DNA from: Tilletia caries
Lineage: Eukaryota; Basidiomycota; Exobasidiomycetes; Tilletiales; Tilletiaceae
NCBI GenBank assembly: GCA_032718865.1
Contig: JALUTQ010000005.1
Coordinates: 1,178,001 to 1,242,000 of the forward strand
Direction: 5' to 3'
DNA length: 64,000 bases
In this document: in pieces, positions 21,255-34,600 of the stretch
Numbering within the stretch: position 1 is the stretch's first letter
Layout of the letters: every line of letters begins with the position of its first letter
Program-made: the position numbers and the translations under genes
Notes under the pieces: generated by a model
Told to the model about the DNA's origin: nothing
Databases searched by the model: none
The model's input: the letters and a program-made list of their open reading frames with translations, nothing else

Positions 21255-21859
21255 TGCTGTGGGAGACGGAGAAGAAACAGTCAGCAAGGAGAGGAAAAGC
21301 AGAACGGCTTGTTGGCGGGTCAGCTGGATTGGCCCACTCCTGCAGGGCTTGACTGCAATCATCCGGACCAACGCTCACCTCTTGGTATGCTCGACTCTCG
21401 CTCGACTTGGACTTTGTCGATGGAGGCGGCCGTACGTCGTCGTCCAGTCAGTCAGTCGTGGTTGTCCAGTCGGAGGGCGAGTCGATGATGTCTGCCCACT
21501 TTTACAAACGGTTCCTCATTGGCGCATGCTTTCTGCTGACTGTGTTCCTCACTTCCTCACCTTATCCTCCGCAGCAGGGTCGCAGGCCAGGGACAGGTTC
21601 CGACTTGCGGGTCGAAGCTCGCTCGGAAAGTCGGCACTGCCGTCGCGTTTGTCCGCGGTCCGAGCGTGCACTGATGAGATTTTTGACTCATCCTGGCTCC
21701 TGCTGCATCCGAGATCGTCACCGCGTCACCGCGCAGATGCAGATCGCCTCGACGTCGACCTTCTTGACCTTGACGCCTTGGATTTGACATTCTTCTCGCT
21801 CCAGCTTCCGTAGACACTTCCGTACTCGCCCTTCCCTCACCGACAGACCCAACTCCACC
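21255..21859. other. Divergent promoter region between the P450 and HAD genes
   Basis: About 600 bp between two outward-reading genes. It contains Ser/Arg-like CG-rich frames without features. No repeat or RNA gene was recognised; it presumably holds both promoters and 5' UTRs. Confidence 0.5.
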
Positions 21860-22886
21860 ATGGCGCACAACAACGTCAAGTACCAGAATGCGCCGTGAGG
21901 GTTTCTCCCGGTACATGCGCGCAAACATCACCCGCGCTGACATTGAACGCTTCCTCACAGCTTCCTCATGATCACCGACTTCGATGGGACGATCACCCTG
22001 CGGGACAGCAACGACTTCATGGTCGACACCATGGGCATGGGCTACGCCGAGCGCCGCAAGCTCAACGACCTCATCCTCAAGGAGGACCTCTGCTTCCGGG
22101 ACGGCTTCCGCCAGATGCTCGCCTCCGTCAACGAGCCCTTCGACAAGGTCGTCAAGCTCGCGACGGAGGCCGTCAAGCTCGACCCAGGCTTCAAGGCCTT
22201 CTTCCAGTGGGCCAAAGAGGTCCAACTGCCCGTCGTCATCGTCAGCTCAGGAATGACTCCCATCATTCGGTCCATCATGAGCAACCTGATCGGAGAGGAG
22301 GACGCAGCGCTGATCGACATTGTGTCGAATGATGTCAAGTACACCGACGCAGAGGGCAAGGGAACTTCATGGGAGATCGTCTTCCGCCACCCTGAAAAGT
22401 GAGTGCTCGCGCGCGCGCGCTGATTCAGTCGAATCCTGGTGATTTTGAGCATTGTGTGCTCACAGCAATTTCACGATATTGACATCTTGACAACAAACAG
22501 CCCCTTCGGTCACGACAAGTCCCTTTCCATCAAGCCGTACCGAGAGCTGCAGCAACGGCCTACCATCTTCTTCGCCGGCGATGGAGTGTACGTACCTTGA
22601 CTCCCCCCTTTTCGCCCGCACGTTCCCCTCTCGCTTTTGACACAATTCCCTGACAATCCATTCAATTCCGTATCATCGACGCAAAATGCTCAGTTCCGAC
22701 ATGTCCGCAGCACGCCACGCCGACTGTCTCTTCGTCAAGGATCAGAAGGACAACGATCTAGCCGCCTACTGCCGGAAGAACGAGATCCCCTTCAAGCTCT
22801 TCAAGGACTGGACCGTCATCCGGGACGAGGTCAAGAAGGTCCTCGATGGAGATGTCAAGGCCGCCGACATCATGGACTCGGCATGA
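21860..22886 (+). CDS. HAD-superfamily phosphatase (phosphoserine phosphatase-like)
   Basis: Four exons: MAHNNVKYQNAP from 21860-21894, a second from 21961, a third starting NPFGHDK, and a last starting within VSDMSAARHAD. Splice phases rejoin the frame each time. HAD motif I is DFDGTIT (Asp nucleophile and the second Asp), motif II is the VIVSSGMTP serine, and motif IV is FFAGDGVSD. A helical cap lies between motifs I and II (MGMGYAERRKLN, LCFRDGFRQML). The layout matches subfamily IB enzymes such as phosphoserine phosphatase, MtnX and the yeast YNL010W-like proteins, which dephosphorylate small metabolites in the cytosol. The substrate cannot be told from sequence. Length about 245 residues; complete. 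Confidence 0.88.
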
Positions 22887-23662
22887 TCATCTTCCTTCTT
22901 CAATCCGTTTTATACAGGGAGCTCAGAGTCGACCACGCGTCGGAGCGGTGCAGGTCGCTGCTTCGTATCTCAGCCGGCTCAGGATTCACTTCGGATCGAC
23001 CCGCCAATCACATACATTTGGATACACTTACCCCGTCGTAGTGCTTCCCGATAAACTATGTACTCCGCTTTCGCGCACACCGTAAAGCTCGCCTTCGTCC
23101 CCTTCGGGAATCATAGACACATGATATGCTTGTGACCATCCAGTCTGTTTGAGAGGGCCTCCTATCCCATGTTCCGATTGCAGCGCGTTTGAAGATTGAG
23201 TTTGAGGGGATTAGGCAGCGTAAAGAAACGAGAGATGAAACAGAGAAGGTGAGTAGGAAGAGAGGTGTGTGAAAGACCCAAAAGGAAGGTGAGTTGAACA
23301 AGACAAATGAGGGAGAGTGCGAAGAAGATTGAAGGTTGGAAATCAGACGGGGAATTTCAGACTGTGGAAAGGTTGGGTATTGTAGGAGTGAGGAGTGTTG
23401 TATCTGTGCGAGTGCGACCGACGGGGTTCGGGTTGGCAGGGTACACCATGTGAAGATGGTGAGTAATAGTTGGGACCGGTCTGCGCCGGTGGGAATTTGA
23501 AAAGTCTTGTGTGGTGATTGTTGACGTTCGTGGCGCGACACCCTGCGCGACTTGCAGGACCGCCAATAGAGTTGAGTGCGTTTACCGTCCCTCCCTGAGA
23601 GTGTTTCTTGAGTTATACGAATCGCCCAGAATATGCCCCCCCCCCATTCCCCGGGGTTTGGT
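22887..23662. other. Convergent 3' intergenic region
   Basis: About 780 bp between the HAD gene and the end of the MAPKKK gene, which point at each other. Contains a C-run at about 23634-23645 and AG-rich stretches. A minus-strand open frame here lacks protein features. Likely both 3' UTRs. Confidence 0.5.
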
Positions 23663-26600
23663 CTAGCTTCCGCCCAGCTTCTTGGTCTGCGGCGCCAAAC
23701 GCCTAGCACGCGACATGGCCGCATGCAACGAAGAGTCCTCGAAGTGGAACTCGGGTGGGACGTAGGAGAAGACGTGGGTGAGCAGCTTGATCGCCGTTGG
23801 TCGGACTGTCGGATCAATCTCAAAGGTGTTGTCGAGGAAGTGCTGCGCCTGTTTCGAGGGCTTGACGTCGCTCGGGATGGGCGGTGTCTGCTTCTTGGAT
23901 CCGATCTGTACGATCATACAGAGAGAGAATGAGTGGTGAGGCTTAACACGCGAAAGGAGTGGGCATGGAGTTATAGACTCACCTTCAACATAGCCTGCAC
24001 GGCCTCCTGCTCGGACCAAGGTCTCCGACCGGCCAGCATCTCCAGCACCACACAGCCCAGCGACCAAATGTCCACCTTGGCACTGTACCCTTCCGCAGAT
24101 TGATTGATCACCTCAGGCGCCATCCAGAAGATAGTGCCCTGCAGCGACATCTCCTGGTTGTTATAGATGTCATCCGTCTTCCGCACCGTTCCGAAATCGG
24201 AGATCTTGCAGATCCCGTCCCAGTCGACCAAGATGTTGTCCGCCTTCAGGTCGCGGTGCAGGATGCCTCTATCGTGGAGGTAGGCCAAGCCTTCGAGGAT
24301 CTGGTGCAGGAAGAAGGTTATGACAGGCTCTTCGAACTTGCCGTATTTGCGGATACAGCTTCCGACCGAGCCGCCCGGCACATACTCGAGGAAAATGGAC
24401 AGGTGGGTCTTGGTCGCCTCAAAGCCGAGGTACGATACTATGTGAGGGTGATCGAGATCCTTGAGCGTCTGGATCTCGGCCTTGAGCGCATTCACCACAC
24501 CCTTTTGCCGCACATTGTCGCGATCGCTCTCGGTGCGTGGCAGCTCCACCTGCTTGACCGCGATCATCTCTCCCGCTGTCACGTTAAGGCCAAGATAGAC
24601 GCGACCGTATGTGCCTTTGCCAATCAGGTCGCCCTTCACCCACTTGTGCACATCTGAAGCACCAGAGGAACAGACACAGGATAGAAATGGCGTCAGTTGC
24701 CTTTGCCCACAGCTCTTTGACCACAGTGTTTCCAAAATTACTCACGTTTGTGTCCATGCTCTCCACTGGCCTCCGACTCAACCGAGGTAGAAGAGATGGC
24801 CGAAAGCGGCTCCTGCCCAGGCGTCATCTCCACGACTTTACTCCCCCACAGCTTTGTACTCGCCCTCCTCGCCAAACCACTACTCAACCCCTTCACGTCG
24901 ATGAGCGCGCCACCACTCACACGCTCGCGCGCCTGCTTGCGCTCCATCACCTTCTTGCCGTCCTCGGCCGCGATTCGAATCGAGCGCTTGTGTCGTGCCC
25001 GAACCGGGTAAGGTGAGAGGGGTTGGGCCGCTGTCGACGAGGATGAGGAGGCGGGAGCGGCAGCCGATGTGAGACCCAAGGCCGAGCCGTCGCCCCTGGG
25101 GCTGCCCACGAGCGGACTGCCAGGGATGGTCGTCACATCAACCACAGGCACATCCAGGTCATGCTTCGGGAAGAACTCGTCGAGATTGTCGTACAGGTCC
25201 TCAGGAGCCGGACGGAGGGCCCAATCGTTGTCGTTCTTGACAAAGGACTGCTGTCGGCCCAGCCTGCTAACAGTGGCCGAGGCTCGTAACTCCCCACCCT
25301 CTACAACATCCTCGTCATCGTCTTCCTCGGCCGGCGATGATGAAAGCGGACAAGAGATGTCGATACGCGGATTCGACGGCTGCACAACGCTGGGTACTGT
25401 CTGAATGCGCAGCTTGGGAGGACGAGGACTGGCCGTCTCGGTTCCTGAACCGACCTCTGCATCCTCCCCATTCGACGGCACTCGCAACGGCTGAATCGTC
25501 GCTTCGCCACCAAGCGCAACAGCCTTCGGATCAAAGACAGTGGGCGGGAGGATCCCAATCGAGAGAGCGGCTATGGAAGCAGCAATAGAATCCGCCGGAC
25601 CATTCGAGTTCAGAGGCTGAGCCCATGTACCCGCCTCATCATCCTCCTCATCATCAAAGGACGCAAAGGAAGCAAACGTGCCCTCCCCTCCGCCATCGTC
25701 CGAGAATCGCGGCGCTCCCACCATAAATTGCGGCGAGCAGGGTGACATGCCCGTCAGCACCTTATCCGGCACAGGCGGGGGAGTGTCGATTACTGCCATT
25801 CCACCACCGGTGACGCTGGACCGCGACCCAGAAGGCGTGGAAGGCACCGAAGGAGCAGCACTAGGCCCATGAGGTGTGGAAACCTGTTGCCCACGCGCAT
25901 CGCCGTCGAGCATCTGCCCAGGCGCCCATACCGGTCGTTCCTCAGACGGCGTCATCACATCCCGTAACGACTCCCACTTCACAGCCCGAAGCGTGTCCTC
26001 GTCCTCGTCCGTCGGCTCAGTGAAGTCCGGGGTGGCGACCGTTCCTAGCAACAATTCGGGTCGAATCGTCATACCTGCAGCATCCGCATCTGCCTCCGCC
26101 GCCGCCGCAGCGGCCTCATGCTGACGTAACGACATCGGAGAGCCCGGTCCACCAGCACCGCGCTGAACCTCCATTGGAGATCGAAGCTCCTGTCCGTCTT
26201 CACCCTTCTTGGCCTTCCCGTCACTATCAACCCCAGACGCCCTGAAGCCCTCACTCCTTGAGCTCCTCGCCGACGTCGGCGCGCTCGACGAACTGCCCTC
26301 GCCCTCCCCTTCGCCCTCAGACTCGCGACTGTTCACATCGCCTCCACCAGTGGAGAAAACGCGTGTGTGGGATGATGACGAGCCGGCGGAGGCGAAGCTC
26401 GAGCCGGATGAGCGCTCTGCGGCGGATGGAACCTCTTTCGACGCGTTCGCCGCAGCAGGAGGAGGCGGTGCAATTTCGGCCAAGAGCGGTACCCGTGGAC
26501 TTTTGGGTGACATGGCAGAAGGGTTCGAGATGCGTAGGGCCGGCAGGGGACCTGTGATGCTCCGAGGCGAATACGCCGGTGAGCCGGGCATGCGAGATTC

Positions 26601-27492
26601 AACCGGCGAAGAAGCAGAGATGCGTTGCGCAGAGGATTGAGCCTGCTGCTGTTGTTGCCATTGATGTTGCTGTGCCTGTGCCTGTTGCTGTTGTTGCTGT
26701 TGCTGTTGCTGCTGATGTTGGCGATGCTGCGCTTCGTGTGCAAGTCGAGCACGAGCATCAGCTCGATGATACGGATCCTCATGATCATTCACCGACCACA
26801 TCGGTACCGTGGCCGAGCTCCCACTATTCGAGGAAGACGTCGACACCGTCCTATTTCCCAGCTGAGGCTGACCCTGACTTCCGGCGGTGCCAGGCCGTCC
26901 TGCTCCCCTTCCTCCTCCTCCTGCTCCCCCACCCCCTCCCGGCTGCCCACTTCCCGTCAACGCGGAAGCAGGAGACGAATGATGATGAGCAAGTGCAGGA
27001 TGATTCCGCGCGTGAAGCGACTGCTGCACCGTCATTCCCGGCTGTAACGATGTCGGCGCAACCTGGAACTGCGTCACCTGTCTCAAGCTCGAGTTCGGGA
27101 ACGCAGCCGAGGTGAACGGGTCCTCCCTGACCACAATCGGAGCGGGCCCGCTGCTGCCGGGCGAAGACGTGAGAATGGGTCGGTACGAGTGCGGATGCTG
27201 CGGTGGGTCGTGATATGTCTGCGGACGCGGAGCGGAGAACATCCCCGGTCCCACATTCGGTCGCATCTCCGGCGCGTACGTCCGTCCCCCGAACTCATTC
27301 ATATATTGAGGCGGCGGAGGGGGAGGTGTGGGCGCGGGAGGCGGACCCGCGTAGTTGAGCGGAGGTAGAGGCGGCGGACGGGCGTATGGTGGCCCAGGCG
27401 CGGCCGACAACGGCCTCTGACCCGGCATGCTGTGATTCTGACCATGAGGAAAGGGAAGACCCATCGGTGGTCGCCCGTGTTGTTGCTGTTGC

Positions 27493-27557
<65 letters not shown>

Positions 27558-30500
27558 TTGTTGTTGTTGTTGCTGCTGTTGTTGCGGATACGCTCCGCCC
27601 ATGCCACCCTGCGGAGGAGACGGATACCGCAGCTCGTAATTCGATACGCGATGACCCGCCCCCGCAGAGGGAGAGCGAAATCTTGGGTCCGAAGGGTGGA
27701 TGGGGGATTGCATCGCTCCTGGCCCAACATTCCCCCCTTGCGGGGTCCAAGCTCGCATCTGTGGATTGGGAACTGGACTGGGTCCGGGCCCAATCATGCG
27801 CGGATCAAATGGCGCTAACGCAGCGACGTTACCACTCGGCTGCGGTCTGGTCACAGCAGGTGCTGGATAGTTAAGTGGTCGGCTTTCTGGACGGAGCGGG
27901 GCAGCATTATACTGCGTCGGAGGTGGTCTTGGCTGACCAGGCGTCATGTGAGCCGGTATTGCGCCTGGCGGCGGCATGAAAGGCAGTCTCATCCTGATGT
28001 CATCCATGCTCTTCGTAGAGTGAATTGTGATTCCATTCGAAGGTCGTAAGCCCTGCGGGTGTTGTTGTGGCTGTTGTGGATGTGGATTTGGGTGTGGGTG
28101 TGGGTGTGGGTGCGGGTGTTGCACCAAGTGCTGCTGATTGACCGCGAAGCCATGATGGGAATGTGGACCAATCAGAGGAGACGTCACGTTGCTACTCGGC
28201 TGTGAAGCAGAGTAAGGCGGCATCCCATTCGGCTGCGACCATGGCGCATACCCGGGACCCGTCAGCGGTTGCGACGTATTCCGATTCAGCGGAGGCGGTT
28301 GCATCGACCCACTCGGGCCCCCGACGTGGTGATATGAAGGCCCATGTGCAGACTGACTGCTCTGCATGCCATGCGATGGATCATACCCCGGCGGCAACTC
28401 GCGCGATGGGGATGGCGTCTGGGGATGTAACATCGCGGGCGGGAACGGTGTACCACCACTACCACCGCTGCCCGAAGCTGATGCAATGGTCGCTGACTGC
28501 GAGCGCGAGGGCCCAGCGGAGTAAACAGACTCCCTCACCTCTTGTGCCGCCATCGAGTTCTGATTCGAAAAGGACGACGAGCGCCCAGCCATGGGCCGTC
28601 CATCCTCCGATAACAGCCCGACAGGGTACCCATTCCCTCGTCCGCCGCCCGGAAATATATCCAAAGGACCTTCGGAGCCTCCACGAGGTAAAGGGCCCTG
28701 TGTGGACCGCGTAGCCTCAACATGCGCGTACTGCGGACCTGCCTCTTGATGAAGTGACGAGTCCGAGGCAGAGCCGTCGCGTCCTCGACCTGACCGGACA
28801 TAAGGCAACGAGCTGCTTCCACCAGGTGTGGAATGCGGGGACTGCCCATATGATTCCTCTGTCGACGTGCTCGTTGAATGCGCATGTCGTTTGACAGGTG
28901 CCGCAGGTGCCCTTGATGAGCGCTGGAGTCCGCTCGAGCCAGTGTCAGGGCTGTTATTGTTATTGAGTGAGGAGATACTGCTCGTGTTGGACCGGTGTGA
29001 AGCGCTCGTCTGAACCGGCGGTGTTGAGGGTAGCCTTTGATCCGGCCGATCGGCACCCCACATGTGCTGATGCAGCTGATGAGGCGAAGCCACAACGGAT
29101 GTAGCAGAAGCGCCTAAACCAGCACCACTGATATTGTTGTTTCGACTGGACCCACCTGCAGGCCGTATCTGTTTGACCAAGAACTTGAGCGAGCCTCGAT
29201 CATCGCCAATCTCGAGACAAAGCGCAAGAAGAGAGTCGTCATCGACGTACGGCTGGTTGGCCTGTTTGCCCTCCTCGACGCCAATCTCGGTACGGTAGAT
29301 TTGGAAGGCACTGCGGTCGACGTGCGGGTCGCCAGAATCGAAGAGACGGAGCTTAGTGAACATAAGCTCCTTGATGTTGTGGGCTGAGAATTGACCGGAG
29401 ACATCGACAACAGAAAAGCGCTCATTGTCGTCGGTGACCTGTATGTAGACACGCTCCTGTGCGCTGGAAGCGCGCTGCATACCTAGAGAGCCCTTGGATG
29501 CTGGTGTGCCTTCTCTGCTGGGAGTTTGACGTTCTCGGGGATCACGATCACGTTGTGAACTCTGAGCGTCACTACTGATTGCTACGCCATCATTGACGTT
29601 GGCTGTGCCAGACTTCCGAGGGTGAAGAGACGAATGCTGGCCGTTCGGGGAGTAAAGCATTTCGACGGCTTCTGGCTCGGCTTGACGGTCAGGTCTAATG
29701 GAATTCCCAGATGTGGTTGAACTTGACACGCTGGGTGACTGCGATGATGAGAATGTCTGTCAGACTGAGATGAGAGCACGCAATGACAGAAAGAGCACTT
29801 ACATCAGGCCCGATTGGACTCATATCTTCATGCACAGTGAAGGGATCGTTTGCAGAGGTAGAGAGCGCAGTGAGGGCCGTCTTGGAGGACGTGGCGGTCG
29901 AGGACGAATCACCTCTGGAATGTGTATGGTGACTTGATGAAGACACGGAGGTCATCTTCTCCTTGAAGCGATCGAGCATGCCTAGGACGCTGCTAGGTCT
30001 GCGCGCTCTGGATTCTGACGCTCGTGACTCTCGCTCCCTGCGCTTGGAGGTGTAGTTGGAAGCGACGGCGAGACCGCTTGTACCTGGGACTGCTGGGCCT
30101 GCCCCAGCGAGAGGGACTGCAGTGATGGCGCTGCTGGTACCGGGAGGGGAGGTGATGGTGGTGGAGGACGATGAGGAGGGATGTGCGATAGATGAGTTTA
30201 GGCCAGTTCCGCTTGTGGTACGCTCCCTTCGATACCACTCTCTAAGTTCGGTTGTGCTGCTGTTGCTGTTATTTGTGATGGGATTGAGGCCCACTTGTGT
30301 TGTAGGGGGCGAAGAGAAGGTAGAGGAGGAGGAGGACGGAAAGGTATCCTGGACGGCGGGCGGCGATGCGGATTCGAAGCTGTGGTCGCGACGGAAGTTG
30401 AACTTGGAGTTGAAGAATCCCCCGGCCCCTCCACCTGCTGTTTGCGGTGCTGCTGTTGAGGGGGAAGGCGAGGAGAGGGAGCCCGCCGCTGAGTACGAGG

Positions 30501-30636
30501 AGAGAGAAGCGGGCGAGAAGGGAGCGCTTGTGCGAAGTGGGGTTGTGATGCTGGAAGCGACTGTGGGTGAGGACGTTGCACTGGTGGTCGCAGCAGGGGA
30601 AGGAGAGGTCTGCCCGCGCGCGTCGTAGGAAGACAT
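23663..30636 (-). CDS. BCK1: BCK1-type MAP kinase kinase kinase (cell-wall integrity pathway)
   Basis: Four exons (30636-29803, 29738-24746, 24653-23983, 23905-23663) give 2,246 residues with consistent phases. Starting at MSSYDARGQ, the N-terminus is Ser/Thr-rich and probably disordered. Residues about 370-475 form a Ras-binding-like domain (RVYIQVTDDNERFSVVDVSG to LKFLVKQI). A long low-complexity middle follows, including a 35-residue Gln tract and a His-Pro repeat. The kinase domain starts near 1945: GKGTYGRVYLG loop, AVKQ lysine, HRDLKADN catalytic loop, DFGTVRK, then GTIFWMAPEV. This order and the DIYNNQEMSLQG activation segment fit Bck1/Mkh1 kinases, which act below Pkc1 and phosphorylate the MAPKK of the wall-stress cascade. 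No catalytic residue is missing. It is longer than yeast Bck1 (about 1,480), mainly through the disordered middle. Confidence 0.92.
27480..27584 (-). repeat. CAA/CAG repeat encoding a 35-residue glutamine tract
   Basis: Within exon 2 of the MAPKKK gene, 35 consecutive CAA or CAG codons on the minus strand are bounded by a proline and a histidine codon. CAA and CAG are interleaved, which usually slows slippage. A second, interrupted Gln-rich tract lies at about 26640-26740 and a His-Pro repeat at about 28080-28125. Confidence 0.9.
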
Positions 30637-31615
30637 TTTCCGAAGCGTCACTACCCCTCGTCACCCGTCCGTCAGCAGTGTTGCGCGGTCCGCTCCTTAT
30701 AATGAAAGCGCCGGGGGGTCTTTCCGCGAAAGATTTCGTTTCGTTGAGAGGAGAAGCGCTCGGGGCCCCTTCTCCGACTCACTTGTGGATCGAGCGTGTC
30801 GGCGAGGGCAGCGGTGTCAGAGTCAGAGACCAGGGCGGCTACTTAAGCGTCGTCCTTCCTCGCAGATCCAAGCGCAGAGCGGTTCGTGCCTTGCCTCGTT
30901 CTCACTTCTCACAGCTGTACGCCTCGAGGAAGGCGCGATGGGACGAAGGGGCGGGCGGGGAAAGGTGTTGGCTCGCCTCGCCTGGCTGTGAGCTTCGTCC
31001 CCTGACTCCACTTTCCTCGCTCCCTCACTTGCTCACACAACTGACCTCAGAGTGATCACCACAGCAGCAGCAACGACAATAACAACAGTCACGTCGTGGG
31101 CGAACAGAAGCAGAACGCGGTCAAAGACGAGGTGCTCACCGGGTCTGCGTCTCTCTCTGTGTGGGTGAAGATTCCTATGGCCGGGCGAGTCGAGTGAGGA
31201 TGAGCGGAACAGCAGAGTCCAGACACCGGCTATTTTCTAATGCAGCTCAACCACGTGGCGCATATTCTAATCTCACTTACAAATCGCGTCCCACTCGCGC
31301 GATGGCACCTCAGACCCACACGCGCTGAGAATCAACGAGTCAACACGCATCTTTCTCTCACACATCTTGCGCGCACCGCAGCATCGCGCATCTGCTGAAT
31401 GAAGGGAGGCGAGCGCTGGCTGTCAGGCGATGTCGAAAGGCCGCCTCCTTGTGCTCTGCGTTGAGGAAATCCTGTGACATGTGAAAAGGCTCCGAGCACA
31501 GCTTCTGAACGCGACCCCACCACCTCACAAAACAAGCCCATCCGTCACAGATCTCGAAGCAAGAGGGAAGAGAAAGAGAGAGCCAAGGTCGGAAGGAACG
31601 GAAGCGCGGACAAGG
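30637..31615. other. Divergent promoter region, 1 kb
   Basis: Separates the MAPKKK gene (leftward) from the VPS3-like gene (rightward). Holds pyrimidine-rich runs and a CAGCAGCAACGACAATAACAAC stretch around 31060-31090. Frames here have no recognisable protein features. Confidence 0.5.
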
Positions 31616-34600
31616 ATGAACGGAGTCATGGCCAGCGATGGCGCACACGCTCCAGCCTACAGCGATATCGGCGACGGCGAGGATTCTCTCTTCGAACTCA
31701 CTCCCATCCTCGACCCAGCCATGGCAGATTCCGCCGCTTCCTCAGCAGTTAGATGCACGGAGAGCTACGGTACGCATCCAACTTGTATCCCCATTTCCTT
31801 ACATGCGCATACTGAACCGCTCCTGTTTCGCAGATTCCAATCTCTACGTCGGCACCTCGGACGGAAATCTGCTCTGGTACACGATCAGCAACGAAGGCTC
31901 GTCGACACAGGTACGTCCCGTGCATCTCCATACTAGCATAATCGGATACGTGCGCTCAATTCCTGCTTCCATTCTGCTTGGTAGCCTCCGACGTACCGTC
32001 TTAACAACACTACAATCATATCCTCAGTATCCAAGCCTGTCGAGAAGCTTATCCTCCTCCCAGCCATCTCCGTAGCCGTGGTCTTATGTGGTAAGTTGGC
32101 CATTTTCCTATCATCTGTATCCAAACCCTCCATCTCGAACTGACACCCTCGTTGCACCTCAAGAATCACTCGTCACTTTCTACGAGCTTCCTTCCTTCCA
32201 GCCCATCCCGCCGTCCACCTTGCCCCACATTAAGGCTGTCGCAACCGTCGTACAGGACGATGCCGAGCTCGAGTCCGGCACAGATACGGATGGACTCGTC
32301 AGCTTGTGCATCATCAAGCGAAAACACATCATCCTCGCCAAATTCAGCAAAGAGCGGTGGCTGCCTATCAAGGTCAGTGATTCCCTTTGACCTCACACGC
32401 GTGAAAGGCCGCTAGCTAGGTACTGACGAGTTGTCCCTCCAACAGGAAGTACCGCTTCCCGGAGGAGCGAATATCGCAAGAAGATATCGCGAGCAATTAT
32501 GCATCGCAACTACTTCCGCGTACAGCCTCGTCAACCTCGCCGACTCCACCATCCTGCCCTTGGGCTTGCCCATCAGTCAAAGCACCGACTCGCCCTCAGC
32601 GCAAGTCCGGCCCTCAATCCTCTCCATCGTCCCCTCTCTTACCTCACAACATCCAATGGCTGGCAATAGCAGAACGAACTCTTCGTTCCAGCGGCGAGAC
32701 GTCGAGCGACGTGGGTGCGAGTTTCTGATCACCAGTCATGCGGAGAATGTCACGCTCGGAGTCTTCGTCACGTCCAATGGCGAGCCTGCTCCTAGGCTTA
32801 TTGAATGGCCAAGCCATCCTCGTGCCCTGGGTATGTATCCTCTCTCTCCACACACGCACACATATGCACCCTACCTTTGTAATGCGGCCCATCGCTAACC
32901 ATGGACACTTTACCCCCCGCAGTCCTCGACCGAACACGCGTCATCGCCCTCCTGCGAAACGACACCGTCGAGATTCATGAGCTCGCCACCGTGGACAAAA
33001 TGGCGACCCTTACCATTCCAGCCTCGCTCGAACCACGCTTTCTCGCAGCGGCCTCTCCTCACGCCTCCGCCTGGTTGTGCGGCAAGAACGCCGTGCAAAG
33101 AGTAGGGGAGCTCCCTCTGCTTCGGAGGGCGCAGAGATTAGTGGGTCGGGGAGATTGGGATGGATTGAGGGAGTTGGCGGATGAGGCGTGGGAACATGAG
33201 AGTCGAGAGACAATCGATGTGGCAAGTCAAAGAAAAGCTGTTCGCAAGGTGAGACTTTGATCCCCTCCAACTGCATCCTGAGAAATGTCGCGCTAGTCCT
33301 AGGAGCGCTCACGTTGTTCTTCTCCTCTCTGCGCCAAACAGGCCCAGACGCGGGATCTGCAAAAGATCAATCAAGAACTGGGTTTCCACTTTCTGGAGAA
33401 CATTAACTTTGCCCTTGCTCGGAGATATCTCTCGCGCGGGCGCATAGATCCTCGGACGGTTATTCGGCTGTTTTCTGATGTGAGACGGCATGTGCTCGAT
33501 GACGACGACGACGATGAAGAGGGTGGCGGTAGTGGAGGAGGGATACGAGGGGGCCTTGAAGATGAACCCCGGGAGTGGAAGTCCGTAGAGGATCTGAGTG
33601 AGTGCCATTTCCCGGTCTGTCTAGTCTCTTCGCAGAACAGCTTCTGAACGCGGTCCTCCCCTCGTCAGTCCGAGCCAATTTGGAGCACAACTACTGCCCA
33701 CCCCTCGATGTCGACTCAGAACCCGCTTTGCAAAGATTAGCAGAAGCGTTACTGGTACGGGCCAAGTTTGACCTGCTTCGCGGGTTCTTGGTTGACTGCC
33801 GGCAGGAGAGGAGAGGGGAGCAGCGCGAAGGTCGATTGGGCATGGATGAGCTCACATGGCGTCGGGTTGGCATGGTGAGTTGTCTACCGCCTCCTTTCCT
33901 CCATTGATGGACTGCGACGAATAATGACTCACTACTTGACATCTCCCACCTGGTGAAATGATCCCTCATTCTTGCCGTAGGTCATCGACATCGTGCTGGC
34001 CAAGGTGTATGCTGCTGTAGGTGATCTCGACGAGCTTCTAGCCGTTTTGAACGAGCCGGGAAATGAGTCGCTCGAAAGCGAGGTGGAGCGGGCGTTAAGG
34101 AGTTCCGGGCAATATGGCATGTTGGCCGGCTTGTTGCTCAAGAAGGGCGATCAGGGCGGGGCCATGGAGACCGTGACTGAGTGAGTTATCTCGGCAGGAA
34201 CGTGAAGATTTGTGGCAGTTCAGCTTGACAAACAAGCGGTTCTCTCTTCTTTCCCTCTGATTCTCTTACTGCAGATTACTAGCGCGTCAGCAAGAGTGAG
34301 TCGACCGAAATATCTACGCAACAGCCTTCCGGGGAGAGCTTTGAGTGCTGATTATATTCTGCCCTTCTCTCTCCTAAGCCCGGCTGTTCGAGAGCAGATC
34401 AACCTCCTCCTCGACTCACACTCCATTCAACTCGATCTACCCTCCACCGTCCGAGACCTCTCGGACGAATGGACCCTAACCTCAACAGGTCTACAAACCT
34501 TTCTCCGCCGACGAATGCGCGATCAGCTCCATACACGCCAAGAAGTTCAGATCGTCCGTGCCTTGTCGTTAGCGCAGAACTTGGAGGTGACGGAGAAGGT

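Noticed and set aside
18900..31000. A secondary-metabolite cluster around the P450 gene
   Set aside because: The neighbours are a polymerase subunit, a HAD phosphatase and a signalling kinase; no backbone synthase or transporter is present.
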